Positions 6,697-14,141 of a DNA stretch of 15,232 nucleotides are shown one piece after another. How positions within the stretch are numbered: position 1 is the first letter of the stretch; each line of letters starts with the position of its first letter. This DNA comes from JAZNBI01 sp045586995. GTDB taxonomy: Bacteria; Bacillota; Clostridia; Oscillospirales; CAG-272. Made by a program: the position numbers and the translations under genes. Under the pieces are notes generated by a model. It was given only the letters and a program-made list of their open reading frames with translations. It was not told the origin of the DNA and ran no database searches. The stretch covers positions 1 to 15,232 of the forward strand of contig JAZNBI010000014.1 in the NCBI GenBank assembly GCA_045586995.1. The letters run 5' to 3'.

Positions 6697-8814
6697 ATGG
6701 GAAATTTATTTGAAACGCCAATAAACGCGCTTCACGGCGTGGGTGCGGTGCGCGCCAAGGCTTACGCTAAGCTTGGAATAGAAAATCTGTACGACCTCCT
6801 TTTTCATTTTCCGAGGGCTTACGAAAACAGAGGTGACATAAAAAAGCTTGCCGAGTGTGACGGTATATCAAAATGTGCCGTGATACTGACGGTGGCAACC
6901 GCGCCCAAAATTGCGAGAATACGCCGCGGAATGTCTCTACTTAAATTCCGCGCCTACGATGAAAGCGGAATGTGCGAGATAACGTATTTTAATCAAGATT
7001 ATCTTAAAACCGCGTTCCCTCTTGGCGCCAGCTTCAGGTTTTACGGAAAAGTTGAGAAAACGGGTAACAAATTTGCAATGTCATCACCTGTTCACGAGCT
7101 ATACACCGACGGCATAGAATTACCCGATTTTACGCCGATATATCCGCTTTCCGAGGGACTTACGCAAAAGCAATTAACGCAAAATATAGCTCTTACGCTT
7201 CAAATGGCGGCAAAGGAGCTTGTTGACTATCTTCCCACGGAAATACGGCTTGAAAACAAGCTCGCCACGCTTGGCACGGCATTAAAGGAAATACACGCAC
7301 CGAGCTCTTACGCCATGCTCGCGGCGGCTAAGCGCAGACTTATATTTGATGAATTTTTTGTTTTTTCGCTCGGCATAAACACCGCGGTAAAAAAGCAAAA
7401 GGAAAACGGTGCGCCGGTCTTTAAAGACACAGACATAAGTGAGCTTCGCGCTCTGCTTCCCTACAAGCTGACCAACGCGCAGGAGCGCACTGTTGCGGAT
7501 ATCGCCTCGGACGTTTCTACCGATACGCCTATGGGCAGAATTCTCATCGGTGACGTTGGTTGCGGAAAAACTGTATGCGCGGCAGCGGCAATGCTTATGG
7601 CGGTAAAAAACGGTTATCAAGCGGCTCTTATGGCGCCTACCGAGATACTCGCGCGCCAGCATCAGAGCGACCTTGCGCCGTTGTTTGACAAGCTCGGAAT
7701 AAGATGCGAGCTTCTTGTAGGCGCGTTGACCGCGACAAGAAAAAAGAAGCTTGCCACAGAGCTTGCGGCGAAAAATATCGATATTGTTATAGGCACGCAA
7801 GCGCTTTTGACCGAAGGCGTTGATTTTGCGGCGCTTGGGCTGGTGATAGTTGACGAACAGCACCGATTTGGCGTTGAGCAACGCGCGGTTCTCTCAAAAA
7901 AAGGAGAAAAGTCGCACCTACTCGTAATGAGCGCCACACCAATTCCCCGTTCTATGGCTCTTGCCATGTACGGAAATCTTGATAAGACCATAATAGACGA
8001 AATCCCCCCCGGGCGTCAAAAGGTCGATACGTTCCTTGTAAACGAGGGATATCGCGCGAGACTTGACGGATTTATTAAAAAGCAGATAGACGATGGCGGT
8101 CAGGTATACATTGTGTGCCCCGCGGTAGAAGAAACCGAAGAGGATGCGGGCGAAGTAAATCTTTATGACATTTCGGAAAGCGGACTGTACGAAAAAAAGC
8201 CACCTCTTAAGGCGGCGGTGCAATACTCTGCCGAAATAGCCGAAAAATTCCCCGAATACAAGACCGCGTTCATTCACGGAAAGCTGAAAAGCACCGAGAA
8301 AGAAAAGATAATGAATGGCTTTATTTCAGGCGAGACCAAAATTCTGGTTTCAACCACGGTTATCGAGGTCGGCGTAAACGTTCCCAACGCATGTCTGATG
8401 ATAGTTGAAAACGCCGAACGCTTCGGACTTTCACAGCTTCATCAGCTACGCGGACGTGTGGGTCGAGGAACGAGAAAATCCTATTGTATTCTGGTTTCGG
8501 ACGCACAGACCGAAAACGCTGAAAAGCGACTTAAAACCATGTGTACCACATACGACGGCTATAAAATTGCCGAGGCTGACCTTGCGCTCCGCGGTCCGGG
8601 TGATTTTTTGCGTGATGCCAACGAGGCGGCGCTTCGCCAAAGTGGCGGAATCAAATTCAGAATCGCCGACATGTGCGATGACTCAGAGCTTATGGAAAAA
8701 GCCTTCGAATCAGCCAAAGACCTGTTAAAAGAAAGCCCCGAGCTTGAGGGATATCCTCTTCTCAAGGCTAAGGTGGATTCTGTTTGGAGCGCCGATAGGA
8801 GTTCGATAAGTTAA
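6697..8814 (+). CDS. recG: ATP-dependent DNA helicase RecG
   Basis: Encodes a 705-aa superfamily 2 helicase that remodels stalled replication forks and branch-migrates Holliday junctions. The N-terminal wedge/OB-fold region covers roughly residues 1-250 (FRAYDESGMCEITYFNQ is typical). Helicase motifs follow in order: Walker A GDVGCGKT (285-292), DEQH box (386-389) followed by RFGVEQR, SATPIPRS near 411, IPPGRQK, and motif VI within HQLRGRVGRG (582-591). DLALRGPGDF near the C-terminus is the conserved TRG-type region. Length is slightly above the usual 670-695 aa, partly from an acidic segment after YIVCPAVEE. The ATG is preceded by an AGGAGGT. All key motifs are present, so it should be functional. 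Confidence 0.97.
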   Translation: MGNLFETPINALHGVGAVRAKAYAKLGIENLYDLLFHFPRAYENRGDIKKLAECDGISKCAVILTVATAPKIARIRRGMSLLKFRAYDESGMCEITYFNQDYLKTAFPLGASFRFYGKVEKTGNKFAMSSPVHELYTDGIELPDFTPIYPLSEGLTQKQLTQNIALTLQMAAKELVDYLPTEIRLENKLATLGTALKEIHAPSSYAMLAAAKRRLIFDEFFVFSLGINTAVKKQKENGAPVFKDTDISELRALLPYKLTNAQERTVADIASDVSTDTPMGRILIGDVGCGKTVCAAAAMLMAVKNGYQAALMAPTEILARQHQSDLAPLFDKLGIRCELLVGALTATRKKKLATELAAKNIDIVIGTQALLTEGVDFAALGLVIVDEQHRFGVEQRAVLSKKGEKSHLLVMSATPIPRSMALAMYGNLDKTIIDEIPPGRQKVDTFLVNEGYRARLDGFIKKQIDDGGQVYIVCPAVEETEEDAGEVNLYDISESGLYEKKPPLKAAVQYSAEIAEKFPEYKTAFIHGKLKSTEKEKIMNGFISGETKILVSTTVIEVGVNVPNACLMIVENAERFGLSQLHQLRGRVGRGTRKSYCILVSDAQTENAEKRLKTMCTTYDGYKIAEADLALRGPGDFLRDANEAALRQSGGIKFRIADMCDDSELMEKAFESAKDLLKESPELEGYPLLKAKVDSVWSADRSSIS

Positions 8815-8892
8815 AAACATTTTAAGATAATACTTTTGGAATGTTGCAAATTTCAACAAAATGCGAACCTTGCAATAAAAGGAGAACACGAC

Positions 8893-9495
8893 ATGATTAT
8901 ACTGACTTCAAATGGTTTGTCAAGCAACAAACTATTAAATGCGATGAAACAGCATATAAAAGCAGGCAAGGCTGCTCTTGTTGTTACTGCAGATAATGAA
9001 TACAAGGAAAAGAATTACCATGTAGAAAGATTGAGCAATGAACTCCAAATGCTTGATTTGTGTGTTGATTGTTTCGATTTTGACAATCAATCCCCCGCAG
9101 AACTTATGTCATATGATGTTGTAGAAATAATTGGAGGAAATCCGTATTATCTATTGGACTCTATCCGTAAAAATAATTTCTTTGATACTTTAGATTATTT
9201 TTCAAAAAACAAATGTATTATCGGATGTAGCGCGGGGGCAATTGTCCTTACCCCCACCCTAGGTTTAATCAATATTTATTCTCCCGAAATGAATATTGTA
9301 AAATTGAAGGATTTATCAGCGTGTAATTTTACTGACATACAAGTTCTTCCGCATTATAGTAAATTGATAAAGCGTTATGATGATTTTGAAGAAAAATGCT
9401 TAAAATATGAATTTATAAACGATTGCAGAGTTATTCGTCTTAATGATGGAGAAGGAATAATTTCAGACAACGCTCATATAAACATAATTAAATAA
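8893..9495 (+). CDS. Peptidase S51 / cyanophycinase-like protein (PepE-related)
   Basis: A 200-aa protein with the class I glutamine-amidotransferase-like fold of family S51. It has the nucleophile elbow GCSAGA with S113, an upstream IIGGNPYYLLDSI segment, and a LPHY motif with H154 matching the catalytic histidine region of dipeptidase E. PepE cleaves N-terminal Asp-Xaa dipeptides, but this branch is diverged and the substrate is unknown. The start was set at the ATG (8893) because AAAAGGAG lies 8 nt upstream; an in-frame start further upstream lacks one. Base composition and codon use are visibly more AT-rich than recG and the exporter genes. Together with its own terminator and single-gene arrangement, this suggests acquired DNA. 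Confidence 0.8.
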   Translation: MIILTSNGLSSNKLLNAMKQHIKAGKAALVVTADNEYKEKNYHVERLSNELQMLDLCVDCFDFDNQSPAELMSYDVVEIIGGNPYYLLDSIRKNNFFDTLDYFSKNKCIIGCSAGAIVLTPTLGLINIYSPEMNIVKLKDLSACNFTDIQVLPHYSKLIKRYDDFEEKCLKYEFINDCRVIRLNDGEGIISDNAHINIIK

Positions 9496-9499
9496 TGAT

Positions 9500-9530
9500 A
9501 TCCCGACAGTTTTGATGCTGTCGGGATTTT
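9500..9530 (+). terminator. Rho-independent terminator after the S51 peptidase gene
   Basis: Perfect 10-bp stem ATCCCGACAG (9500-9509) / CTGTCGGGAT (9518-9527), an 8-nt loop, then T's. It begins 4 nt after the stop codon. The convergent exporter operon ends about 45 nt further on; the reverse strand lacks a clean T tract. Confidence 0.85.
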
Positions 9531-9575
9531 ATAATCTTTACGAAAAGCGTGTCCTTACTTAGACTCTTTTTTGTA

Positions 9576-10028
9576 TCACTGCCCGTAAAATTTTCTTGCG
9601 GCAAAAATTTTGGACATTATACTTACTATCAAAGACTCGATAACTATTCCGCCGGCGATGCCGAGCGCAACCTGCAAGGTATTAAGTCCGTAAAGCTTTG
9701 CCGCGGCGGAGTCGCCAAGGATAAGGTTGCTCATTGTATAGAACAGTGAGCCACCGGGGACAAGCGGTATTATTCCCGCAGTGATAAACACCATTGACGG
9801 CGTTTTAAGCACACGCGCCATGGCTGTGGAATAGACCACACAAACAAGCGTTGCCGCAAAGTTGGAAACGAACAAATTTATCCCCGCCATATCAATAAGG
9901 GCGTAAACCAGCGTAGCTATTGCTCCGCCTATTGCCGCAAACGGCACGTGCTTAGGCTTGATATTGAAGAAAAAGGCAAAGCCAAGCGCTCCGAGCGCAC
10001 CCGTTATTATAAGTTTAACAAGCTCCAT
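9576..10028 (-). CDS. Threonine/serine exporter, small membrane subunit (YjjB/ThrE C-terminal half)
   Basis: A 150-aa integral membrane protein with about four or five hydrophobic helices. PSMVFITAGIIPLVPGGSLFY (about 77-97) is the signature of this half of the ThrE family. ThrE-type proteins export threonine and serine. In many bacteria the protein is split into an N-terminal-type partner (DUF1212) and this smaller one, as in Escherichia coli YjjP/YjjB, where the pair has been linked to succinate export. The start was set at 10028 because AGGAGG lies 5 nt upstream; a longer reading overlaps the upstream gene. It follows its partner by 10 nt, so the two subunits are co-made. The substrate remains an inference. 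Confidence 0.87.
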   Translation of the reverse strand: MELVKLIITGALGALGFAFFFNIKPKHVPFAAIGGAIATLVYALIDMAGINLFVSNFAATLVCVVYSTAMARVLKTPSMVFITAGIIPLVPGGSLFYTMSNLILGDSAAAKLYGLNTLQVALGIAGGIVIESLIVSIMSKIFAARKFYGQ

Positions 10029-10038
10029 AACGACCTCC

Positions 10039-10842
10039 TTATGCCACCCACATACCGAGGCAGAAAATCGCAATGGTATAGCCGAAAGCGATTATCGCCG
10101 CGAGCAGGATAGACTGAATAAGCTGAAGAATGCCCGAAAGTGTGTCACCGCAAAGCAGATCGCGGATAGACGTACCGAATGAAAGCCCCGGAATAAGTAT
10201 CATTATCGTACCTATCATTATTTTATCGTAATGATCGCCAAAGCCAATTTTTGCGAAAATTATGGCAAAAAAGCCCGCGATAAGCGACAAAATAAGATTA
10301 GTTGCCATCTGATTAAGCGTTTTGGGAGCAAAGCGGGAAATAAACGAAATTATAAATCCGAGCACCGCAGACGCAATAGCGTCAAGAAAAGTGCCCCCAA
10401 AAAACATAGCGAAAGAACCGCTTATCAGCATAGCGGAAAGTATAATAGCGACAGGCGGATATGACTCGGCGGTTTTGGCGGTCTTTATAAGCACCTGCGC
10501 TTCATCAAGCGTTATCTTTTTCGAGCAGATGTCACGCGAAATAGAGTTTAGCATATCAAGACGTGTGAAATTATTTCGGTAGCCGTAAATACGCCTTGTC
10601 TGCATAGCGTATTCTCCGTTTTCCATGCGTATGGAAGCAATTATCACCGAGGTTATTGAAAACACCTCTACGTGTACCGCGCCGTGAGCTTTACATATGC
10701 GCTCTACCGTTTCCTCGGCTCTATGAACGGCGCCTCCGCATTTGAGAATATTTTCGGCAAGGTCGAGAGCTGTACGCAACAGCTTATCGCCGTGCTTCTC
10801 TTCCCAACAACCGCAGCTTGCGGTATTGTTTTCAGAACTCAA
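10039..10842 (-). CDS. Threonine/serine exporter, large subunit (YjjP/ThrE N-terminal half, DUF1212)
   Basis: A 267-aa membrane protein. The N-terminal ~125 residues are a cytoplasmic domain with GGAVHRAEETVERI (36-49), the conserved family segment. Five predicted membrane helices follow (about 129-150, 153-172, 180-199, 207-223, 236-262), with IPGLSFGTSIRDLL between helices 4 and 5. The start codon is TTG (10842): AGGAG lies 8 nt before it and overlaps the stop codon of the metallopeptidase gene. The nearby ATG is in another frame and closes after three codons. It is the partner of the smaller subunit 10 nt downstream. The usual family substrate is threonine or serine; dicarboxylates are reported for some relatives. 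Confidence 0.85.
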   Translation of the reverse strand: MSSENNTASCGCWEEKHGDKLLRTALDLAENILKCGGAVHRAEETVERICKAHGAVHVEVFSITSVIIASIRMENGEYAMQTRRIYGYRNNFTRLDMLNSISRDICSKKITLDEAQVLIKTAKTAESYPPVAIILSAMLISGSFAMFFGGTFLDAIASAVLGFIISFISRFAPKTLNQMATNLILSLIAGFFAIIFAKIGFGDHYDKIMIGTIMILIPGLSFGTSIRDLLCGDTLSGILQLIQSILLAAIIAFGYTIAIFCLGMWVA

Positions 10843-10853
10843 AAAATCATCTC

Positions 10854-11369
10854 CTACTCTTTTAGCATTGCGCGTCTCTTTTTGTAGTCGGGCATATATC
10901 TTTCAACCACCGACCAGAATTTTGGGCTATGATTAAGCTCAACGAGGTGGGCAAGCTCATGAACGACAACGTAGTCGATAGCCGCCTCGGAATATTGCAT
11001 AAGATTAAACGAAAAGCAAAGCGTTCCTCGGCTTGAGCATGAACCAAACCTTTTTTGCGCCGCAGTTATACGCACGCTTTTCGGTTCTAAATTCATAATT
11101 TTAGCGTAATATTCCACCTTGAGCGGTATTAACGCTTCAGCTTTTCGACGAAGTTCTTCCGCCTCGGGAGCGTCTGAGGAATACGACGGTTTGCGAGCCT
11201 TTGCGCGATTGGTGGCGCGTTCAATGCGCTCTTTATTGTCATCGAGAAATTTTTCGATATGTTGTTTTGACATTCGGTAAGGCGCGCGGACTATAATCTC
11301 GCCCTCGCGCGTTATTTCGGCGGCGAGAGTTCTCCGTCCCGAGCGTACAAGTCTGTATTCCACTATCAT
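10854..11369 (-). CDS. YgjP-like (DUF45) zinc metallopeptidase domain protein
   Basis: A 171-aa soluble protein. The zinc site HELAH (137-141) with a third ligand at H147 (LNHSPKFW) is typical of the M48-like YgjP/DUF45 group. RFGSCSSRG (about 108-115) is the other conserved block. Family members are often annotated as metal-dependent hydrolases, but the physiological substrate is unknown. The start is uncertain. The ATG at 11369 has a GGGG only 1 nt away, whereas a GTG at 11363 sits 7 nt from the same site and may be the true start (169 aa). It is the first gene of the operon with the exporter pair (11-nt gap), read from a perfect promoter at 11392-11420. Confidence 0.85.
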   Translation of the reverse strand: MIVEYRLVRSGRRTLAAEITREGEIIVRAPYRMSKQHIEKFLDDNKERIERATNRAKARKPSYSSDAPEAEELRRKAEALIPLKVEYYAKIMNLEPKSVRITAAQKRFGSCSSRGTLCFSFNLMQYSEAAIDYVVVHELAHLVELNHSPKFWSVVERYMPDYKKRRAMLKE

Positions 11370-11391
11370 TCCCCTTTTTTCATGATAATTT

Positions 11392-11420
11392 ATTATAACA
11401 TTGCGGTTGATTTTTGTCAA
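11392..11420 (-). promoter_or_regulatory. Promoter of the metallopeptidase-exporter operon
   Basis: On the minus strand there is TTGACA (11415-11420), a 17-nt spacer and TATAAT (11392-11397), a perfect consensus match. Its -35 box is back to back with the -35 box of the divergent promoter at 11432-11460, only 11 nt apart. Confidence 0.85.
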
Positions 11421-11431
11421 CTTGTTTTTGC

Positions 11432-11460
11432 TTGACTTTCTCTCAAAAACGTGATACAAT
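11432..11460 (+). promoter_or_regulatory. Promoter of the nucleotidyltransferase gene
   Basis: TTGACT (11432-11437), a 17-nt spacer and TACAAT (11455-11460), each 5 of 6 to consensus. It lies 35 nt upstream of the ATG at 11496 and is divergent from the metallopeptidase-exporter promoter. Confidence 0.8.
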
Positions 11461-11495
11461 ATTAGTCTCACGCACCCCAAAGGAGGATTATAAAA

Positions 11496-12161
11496 ATGTT
11501 TAATATACAGGAATATATAAAAAATCTAATCGAACTGTTAAAAGAACAATTAGGAGAAAGGCTGTTATACGTAGGATTACAAGGAAGCTATTCAAGAAAC
11601 GAAGCAACAGAAAACAGTGACATAGATATTGTCGTTATAATTAGCGAATTATCTATAAGCGATTTACGCATATACAAAAAAATAATTAAACAATTGCCAA
11701 ATTACGAAAAGTCCTGCGGATTCATATGCGGAAAAGAGGAATTTTTACATTGGAACCCACTTGAAATTTGCCAATTTGAAAATTGTACAACCGATTACTA
11801 CGGTAAAATTTCCGACATGCTCCCTAAATATACCAAAGAAGATATAGTCAATTATATAAAATTAAGTTTAGGTAATATTCATCACGAGCTTTGTCACGGC
11901 TATTTACATTCAAATGACACTATAAATCGTGAAAAGTTGCCTAACACATACAAATACGCATTTTTTGTTTTGCAAAACATCTACTTTTTGAAAACAGGAA
12001 TTTTCTATCAAACCAAAAAAGACATATTACCACATCTTTCTGCCGCAGACAGAAAAATAATGGAACTGTCGATAAGCTTGACAAAAACCACAGATTATGA
12101 TTTTGAAACGACTTTCGAACAGATATTAACTTGGTGTCAAAATTCGTTAAAAGACATTTAA
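11496..12161 (+). CDS. Nucleotidyltransferase-fold protein (minimal NTase type)
   Basis: A 221-aa protein of the DNA polymerase beta-like nucleotidyltransferase superfamily. The active-site motif is complete: G30-S31, ten residues, then D42 and D44 (GSYSRNEATENSDID). The remaining ~150 residues are helical and may be the substrate or partner domain; a LGNIHHELCHG segment lies near 130. Relatives include aminoglycoside adenylyltransferases and protein- or tRNA-modifying enzymes of the MNT group, and I cannot tell which applies. There is no HEPN partner next door, so a classic MNT/HEPN toxin-antitoxin pair is not supported. AAAGGAGG lies 9 nt before the ATG. It is AT-rich compared with the operon beside it and monocistronic with its own promoter and terminator, which suggests accessory or acquired DNA. 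Confidence 0.75.
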   Translation: MFNIQEYIKNLIELLKEQLGERLLYVGLQGSYSRNEATENSDIDIVVIISELSISDLRIYKKIIKQLPNYEKSCGFICGKEEFLHWNPLEICQFENCTTDYYGKISDMLPKYTKEDIVNYIKLSLGNIHHELCHGYLHSNDTINREKLPNTYKYAFFVLQNIYFLKTGIFYQTKKDILPHLSAADRKIMELSISLTKTTDYDFETTFEQILTWCQNSLKDI

Positions 12162-12163
12162 CC

Positions 12164-12203
12164 AAAAGAAAATGAGTGCCGTCGGTACTCATTTTCTTTT
12201 TAT
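12164..12203 (+). terminator. Rho-independent terminator of the nucleotidyltransferase gene
   Basis: A 17-bp stem runs from AAAAGAAAATGAGTGCC (12164-12180) to 12184-12200 with one G-T pair and a 3-nt loop, followed by more T's. It starts 2 nt after the stop codon. Confidence 0.85.
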
Positions 12204-12204
12204 A

Positions 12205-12351
12205 TCAGTTCAATTTCACGTCATAGGTAAGAACACCCTTTGCCTCGTATTCGCCCGCGAGGACCTCAAGACAGGTGTTTACGCTCTCCTCTGACAGACC
12301 GCCGAGAGTTACTGTTTGGTCGCTCTCGGCGGTAGTGTTTAATACGGATAA
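12205..12351 (-). pseudogene. 3' remnant of an unidentified protein-coding gene
   Basis: On the minus strand an open frame of 48 codons ends at a TGA (12205-12207) and is bounded upstream by an in-frame TGA (12352-12354). No start codon or ribosome binding site is visible. The translation contains SEESVNTCLEVLAGEYEA and ends in TYDVKLN, which looks like a genuine protein tail: acidic, no low complexity, and G+C-richer than the flanking accessory genes. I do not recognise the family. It is best read as the truncated C-terminus of a decayed gene. An 11-bp perfect inverted repeat (12298-12308 / 12323-12333) lies inside it. Confidence 0.45.
12298..12333. repeat. 11-bp inverted repeat inside the gene remnant
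   Basis: ACCGCCGAGAG (12298-12308) pairs perfectly with CTCTCGGCGGT (12323-12333) around a 14-nt loop. There is no T tract on either side, so it is not an obvious terminator. It may be a regulator or recombinase site, or simply chance within the former coding sequence. Confidence 0.6.
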
Positions 12352-12358
12352 TCAAAGT

Positions 12359-12406
12359 AAAAAACAAATCCGAACAGGTCCGTCGTAACGAAACAGTTCG
12401 GATTTG
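12359..12406 (-). terminator. Minus-strand terminator, probably the original ssrA terminator
   Basis: On the minus strand an 11-bp perfect stem CAAATCCGAAC (12396-12406) / GTTCGGATTTG (12365-12375) encloses a 20-nt loop and runs into six T's (12359-12364). No minus-strand gene lies directly upstream of it: the closest gene is on the plus strand. It follows the 16-bp copy of the tmRNA 3' end by only 7 nt. This is the spacing expected if it once terminated ssrA. Confidence 0.75.
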
Positions 12407-12413
12407 CTTGTTC

Positions 12414-12429
12414 TGGTGGAGGCGAGGGG
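12414..12429 (-). repeat. att-like copy of the tmRNA 3' end (distal copy A)
   Basis: TGGTGGAGGCGAGGGG is identical to 14389-14404, the last 16 nt of ssrA including the CCA end. The match stops on both sides at single-base differences, as for the crossover core of a site-specific integration. It marks the distal end of the ~1.98-kb insertion. Confidence 0.75.
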
Positions 12430-12435
12430 TAACCG

Positions 12436-12494
12436 CCCATTATCACGGAAAAAGGATATAGATTGGCTGATTAAGGCGGAAAGCGGTAATGGGC
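12436..12494. repeat. Inverted repeat near the distal insertion end
   Basis: GCCCATTA (12436-12443) is mirrored by TAATGGGC (12487-12494), with further partial matches outside the core (CCGCCC versus the reversed flank). It lies just inside the distal att-like copy and could be an arm-type recombinase site. That role is an inference from position only. Confidence 0.4.
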
Positions 12495-12514
12495 AGAACA
12501 AATTTACAAAACAC

Positions 12515-12543
12515 TTGACACAAGAAAATGGGTGTGTTATAAT
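12515..12543 (+). promoter_or_regulatory. Promoter of the zinc-ribbon membrane protein gene
   Basis: TTGACA (12515-12520), a 17-nt spacer and TATAAT (12538-12543), a perfect consensus. It overlaps an upstream in-frame ATG at 12532, which rules that codon out as the start and supports 12607. Confidence 0.85.
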
Positions 12544-12606
12544 AAAAAATATAAAGAAACAATCACATTAAGAAATACAATTCTACAAGCAAAAGGAGTC
12601 GTAGTT

Positions 12607-14025
12607 ATGTTGTTTTTATTATATAATCTACTAAGCTGTATAGGTTACTTTCTTATTATGCTAATCTTTATGATTTTGGCACTTACATCAGCTAAGCCCC
12701 AATTTGCTTGGGTATGGTACATAATAGGTGGTATTTCACAGTTTATTTCATTACTTGGAAATCAAAATGTAATTCAAAATATAACATGGTATTGGGTTAT
12801 TTATTTTGCAATTCTTATTGTAGTGGCTGCGCTTATTATTAATCGTGGTAATCGCGGTAATTCAAAGCCCCAAAAAGAAGAATCCTCTGATACAATACAA
12901 CAACCATCCAATGATTATACAAAAACGAATCACGAAACACTCGAAGAAAAGATTAAAGAAGATGAAACGGTGGAAGTAAAAATTGAAACCCCAATGATAG
13001 ATAAAATTCAGTTTTGTAGCAAATGCGGAAGCGAACTGATGGATGATGCAATTTTCTGCCACATATGCGGAACTTCCGTTCATATTCAAGAATCTTTAGA
13101 GGCAAATTGTGCGGAATCCAATGACACTTTAGTTTTACAAGGGACGAAAAAACTAACCAACACACAAAAAAAGCCCAAACGGCTTTCTTGGCTTTGGATT
13201 ACGGTAATTGCGTTTAATTGTTGTGCCGTAATAGCTGGAATAATTGCGCCAGTATATGAGTTGTGTTATCATGTATATCTGCGCGCTGTTGCAACGTGGC
13301 GTTACATCAATATTGATTCAAGTTATCAGGTAGGTTATTCTGTCGAAGAATATTCAAACCAAATAAGTTGGATAGATGAAGAAATATTATTGTTTGCAAT
13401 TATTTCAATAGGAATCATATTTGTTTTTGTTGCTCTATCTATTTTAAATTCTTATATCTGCAAAAAAAAGCTTAACATTAAGCGAAAAAAGATTAGGGCC
13501 TTACCGTGGTTATGCACACTAACTGCTATGCTTCTTGTTTGTGGTGGAATAGCACTTTCCTATGTTTTTGAATATGAATACGATATTGCATACTATCAGC
13601 AAAAAGCAGAAGATGAACGAATAGAAAGAGAAAAGATACTTGCGGAAGAAAAACAGGCAACTGAGCTACTAATGTCCACACAAGAAGCAATGAATCCGAG
13701 CGAAGCGTTAGAATATGCATTAAGATATCCGGATAAATCAATTGGTGAGATGATAAAAATCACTGGGGTTGTCACTGAAGATGGAAATTTTTTGTTCTTG
13801 AGCAATAGTGAAAATAATAAATATGTAAGTATAATTTACAACCAAACAATCGAAAATAAACCCCGATTGCTTGGCGGAGACTCGGCGGTCGTTGTTGGAA
13901 AAATTGTAATGGTTAAAACAGAAGACGCTACCAGTGATACTTCAAAACGAATTGATTATCACCAGTATGGAACATATAACAAGTTTGTTCGCATAAAAAT
14001 ATACGATTGGGAAATAATCAGTTAA
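12607..14025 (+). CDS. Multi-pass membrane protein with zinc ribbon and C-terminal OB-like domain
   Basis: A 472-aa protein. In order it has three hydrophobic helices (about 8-28, 34-50, 60-79); a polar linker; a zinc ribbon with C137/C140 and C151/C154 (FCSKCG...FCHICG); and a basic stretch. Three more helices follow (about 194-216, 259-283, 299-320), then a charged coiled-coil-like segment (328-358), and a beta-rich C-terminal domain (about 375-472). The last starts with GEMIKITGVVTEDGN and could be an OB-fold, judging by pattern only. The start at 12607 has AAAGGAG 8 nt upstream. It is the only gene in the ssrA insertion, AT-rich and read from a perfect promoter. I do not recognise a named family; a membrane sensor or phage/stress-response role is possible but unproven. 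Confidence 0.75.
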   Translation: MLFLLYNLLSCIGYFLIMLIFMILALTSAKPQFAWVWYIIGGISQFISLLGNQNVIQNITWYWVIYFAILIVVAALIINRGNRGNSKPQKEESSDTIQQPSNDYTKTNHETLEEKIKEDETVEVKIETPMIDKIQFCSKCGSELMDDAIFCHICGTSVHIQESLEANCAESNDTLVLQGTKKLTNTQKKPKRLSWLWITVIAFNCCAVIAGIIAPVYELCYHVYLRAVATWRYINIDSSYQVGYSVEEYSNQISWIDEEILLFAIISIGIIFVFVALSILNSYICKKKLNIKRKKIRALPWLCTLTAMLLVCGGIALSYVFEYEYDIAYYQQKAEDERIEREKILAEEKQATELLMSTQEAMNPSEALEYALRYPDKSIGEMIKITGVVTEDGNFLFLSNSENNKYVSIIYNQTIENKPRLLGGDSAVVVGKIVMVKTEDATSDTSKRIDYHQYGTYNKFVRIKIYDWEIIS

Positions 14026-14141
14026 ATTAAATTTTGTATTATTTAACTAATAACTAGCAAACAAAAAGTTATTATATCAAATAAAGTTTAGCTATGATTG
14101 CATCTTATTTATTTTTTCGCGTAATATTGAAATAGCTTGTA

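Noticed and set aside
12388..12573. Plus-strand open frame running through the distal att-like copy (contains DIDWLIKAESGNGQ)
   Set aside because: It has no ribosome binding site or clear start, crosses a terminator hairpin and the promoter of the membrane protein gene, and shows no recognisable family; I considered an integrase remnant but could not support it.
12532..12606. Upstream ATG extension of the zinc-ribbon membrane protein
   Set aside because: The ATG at 12532 overlaps the perfect promoter -10 region, whereas 12607 has a good ribosome binding site.
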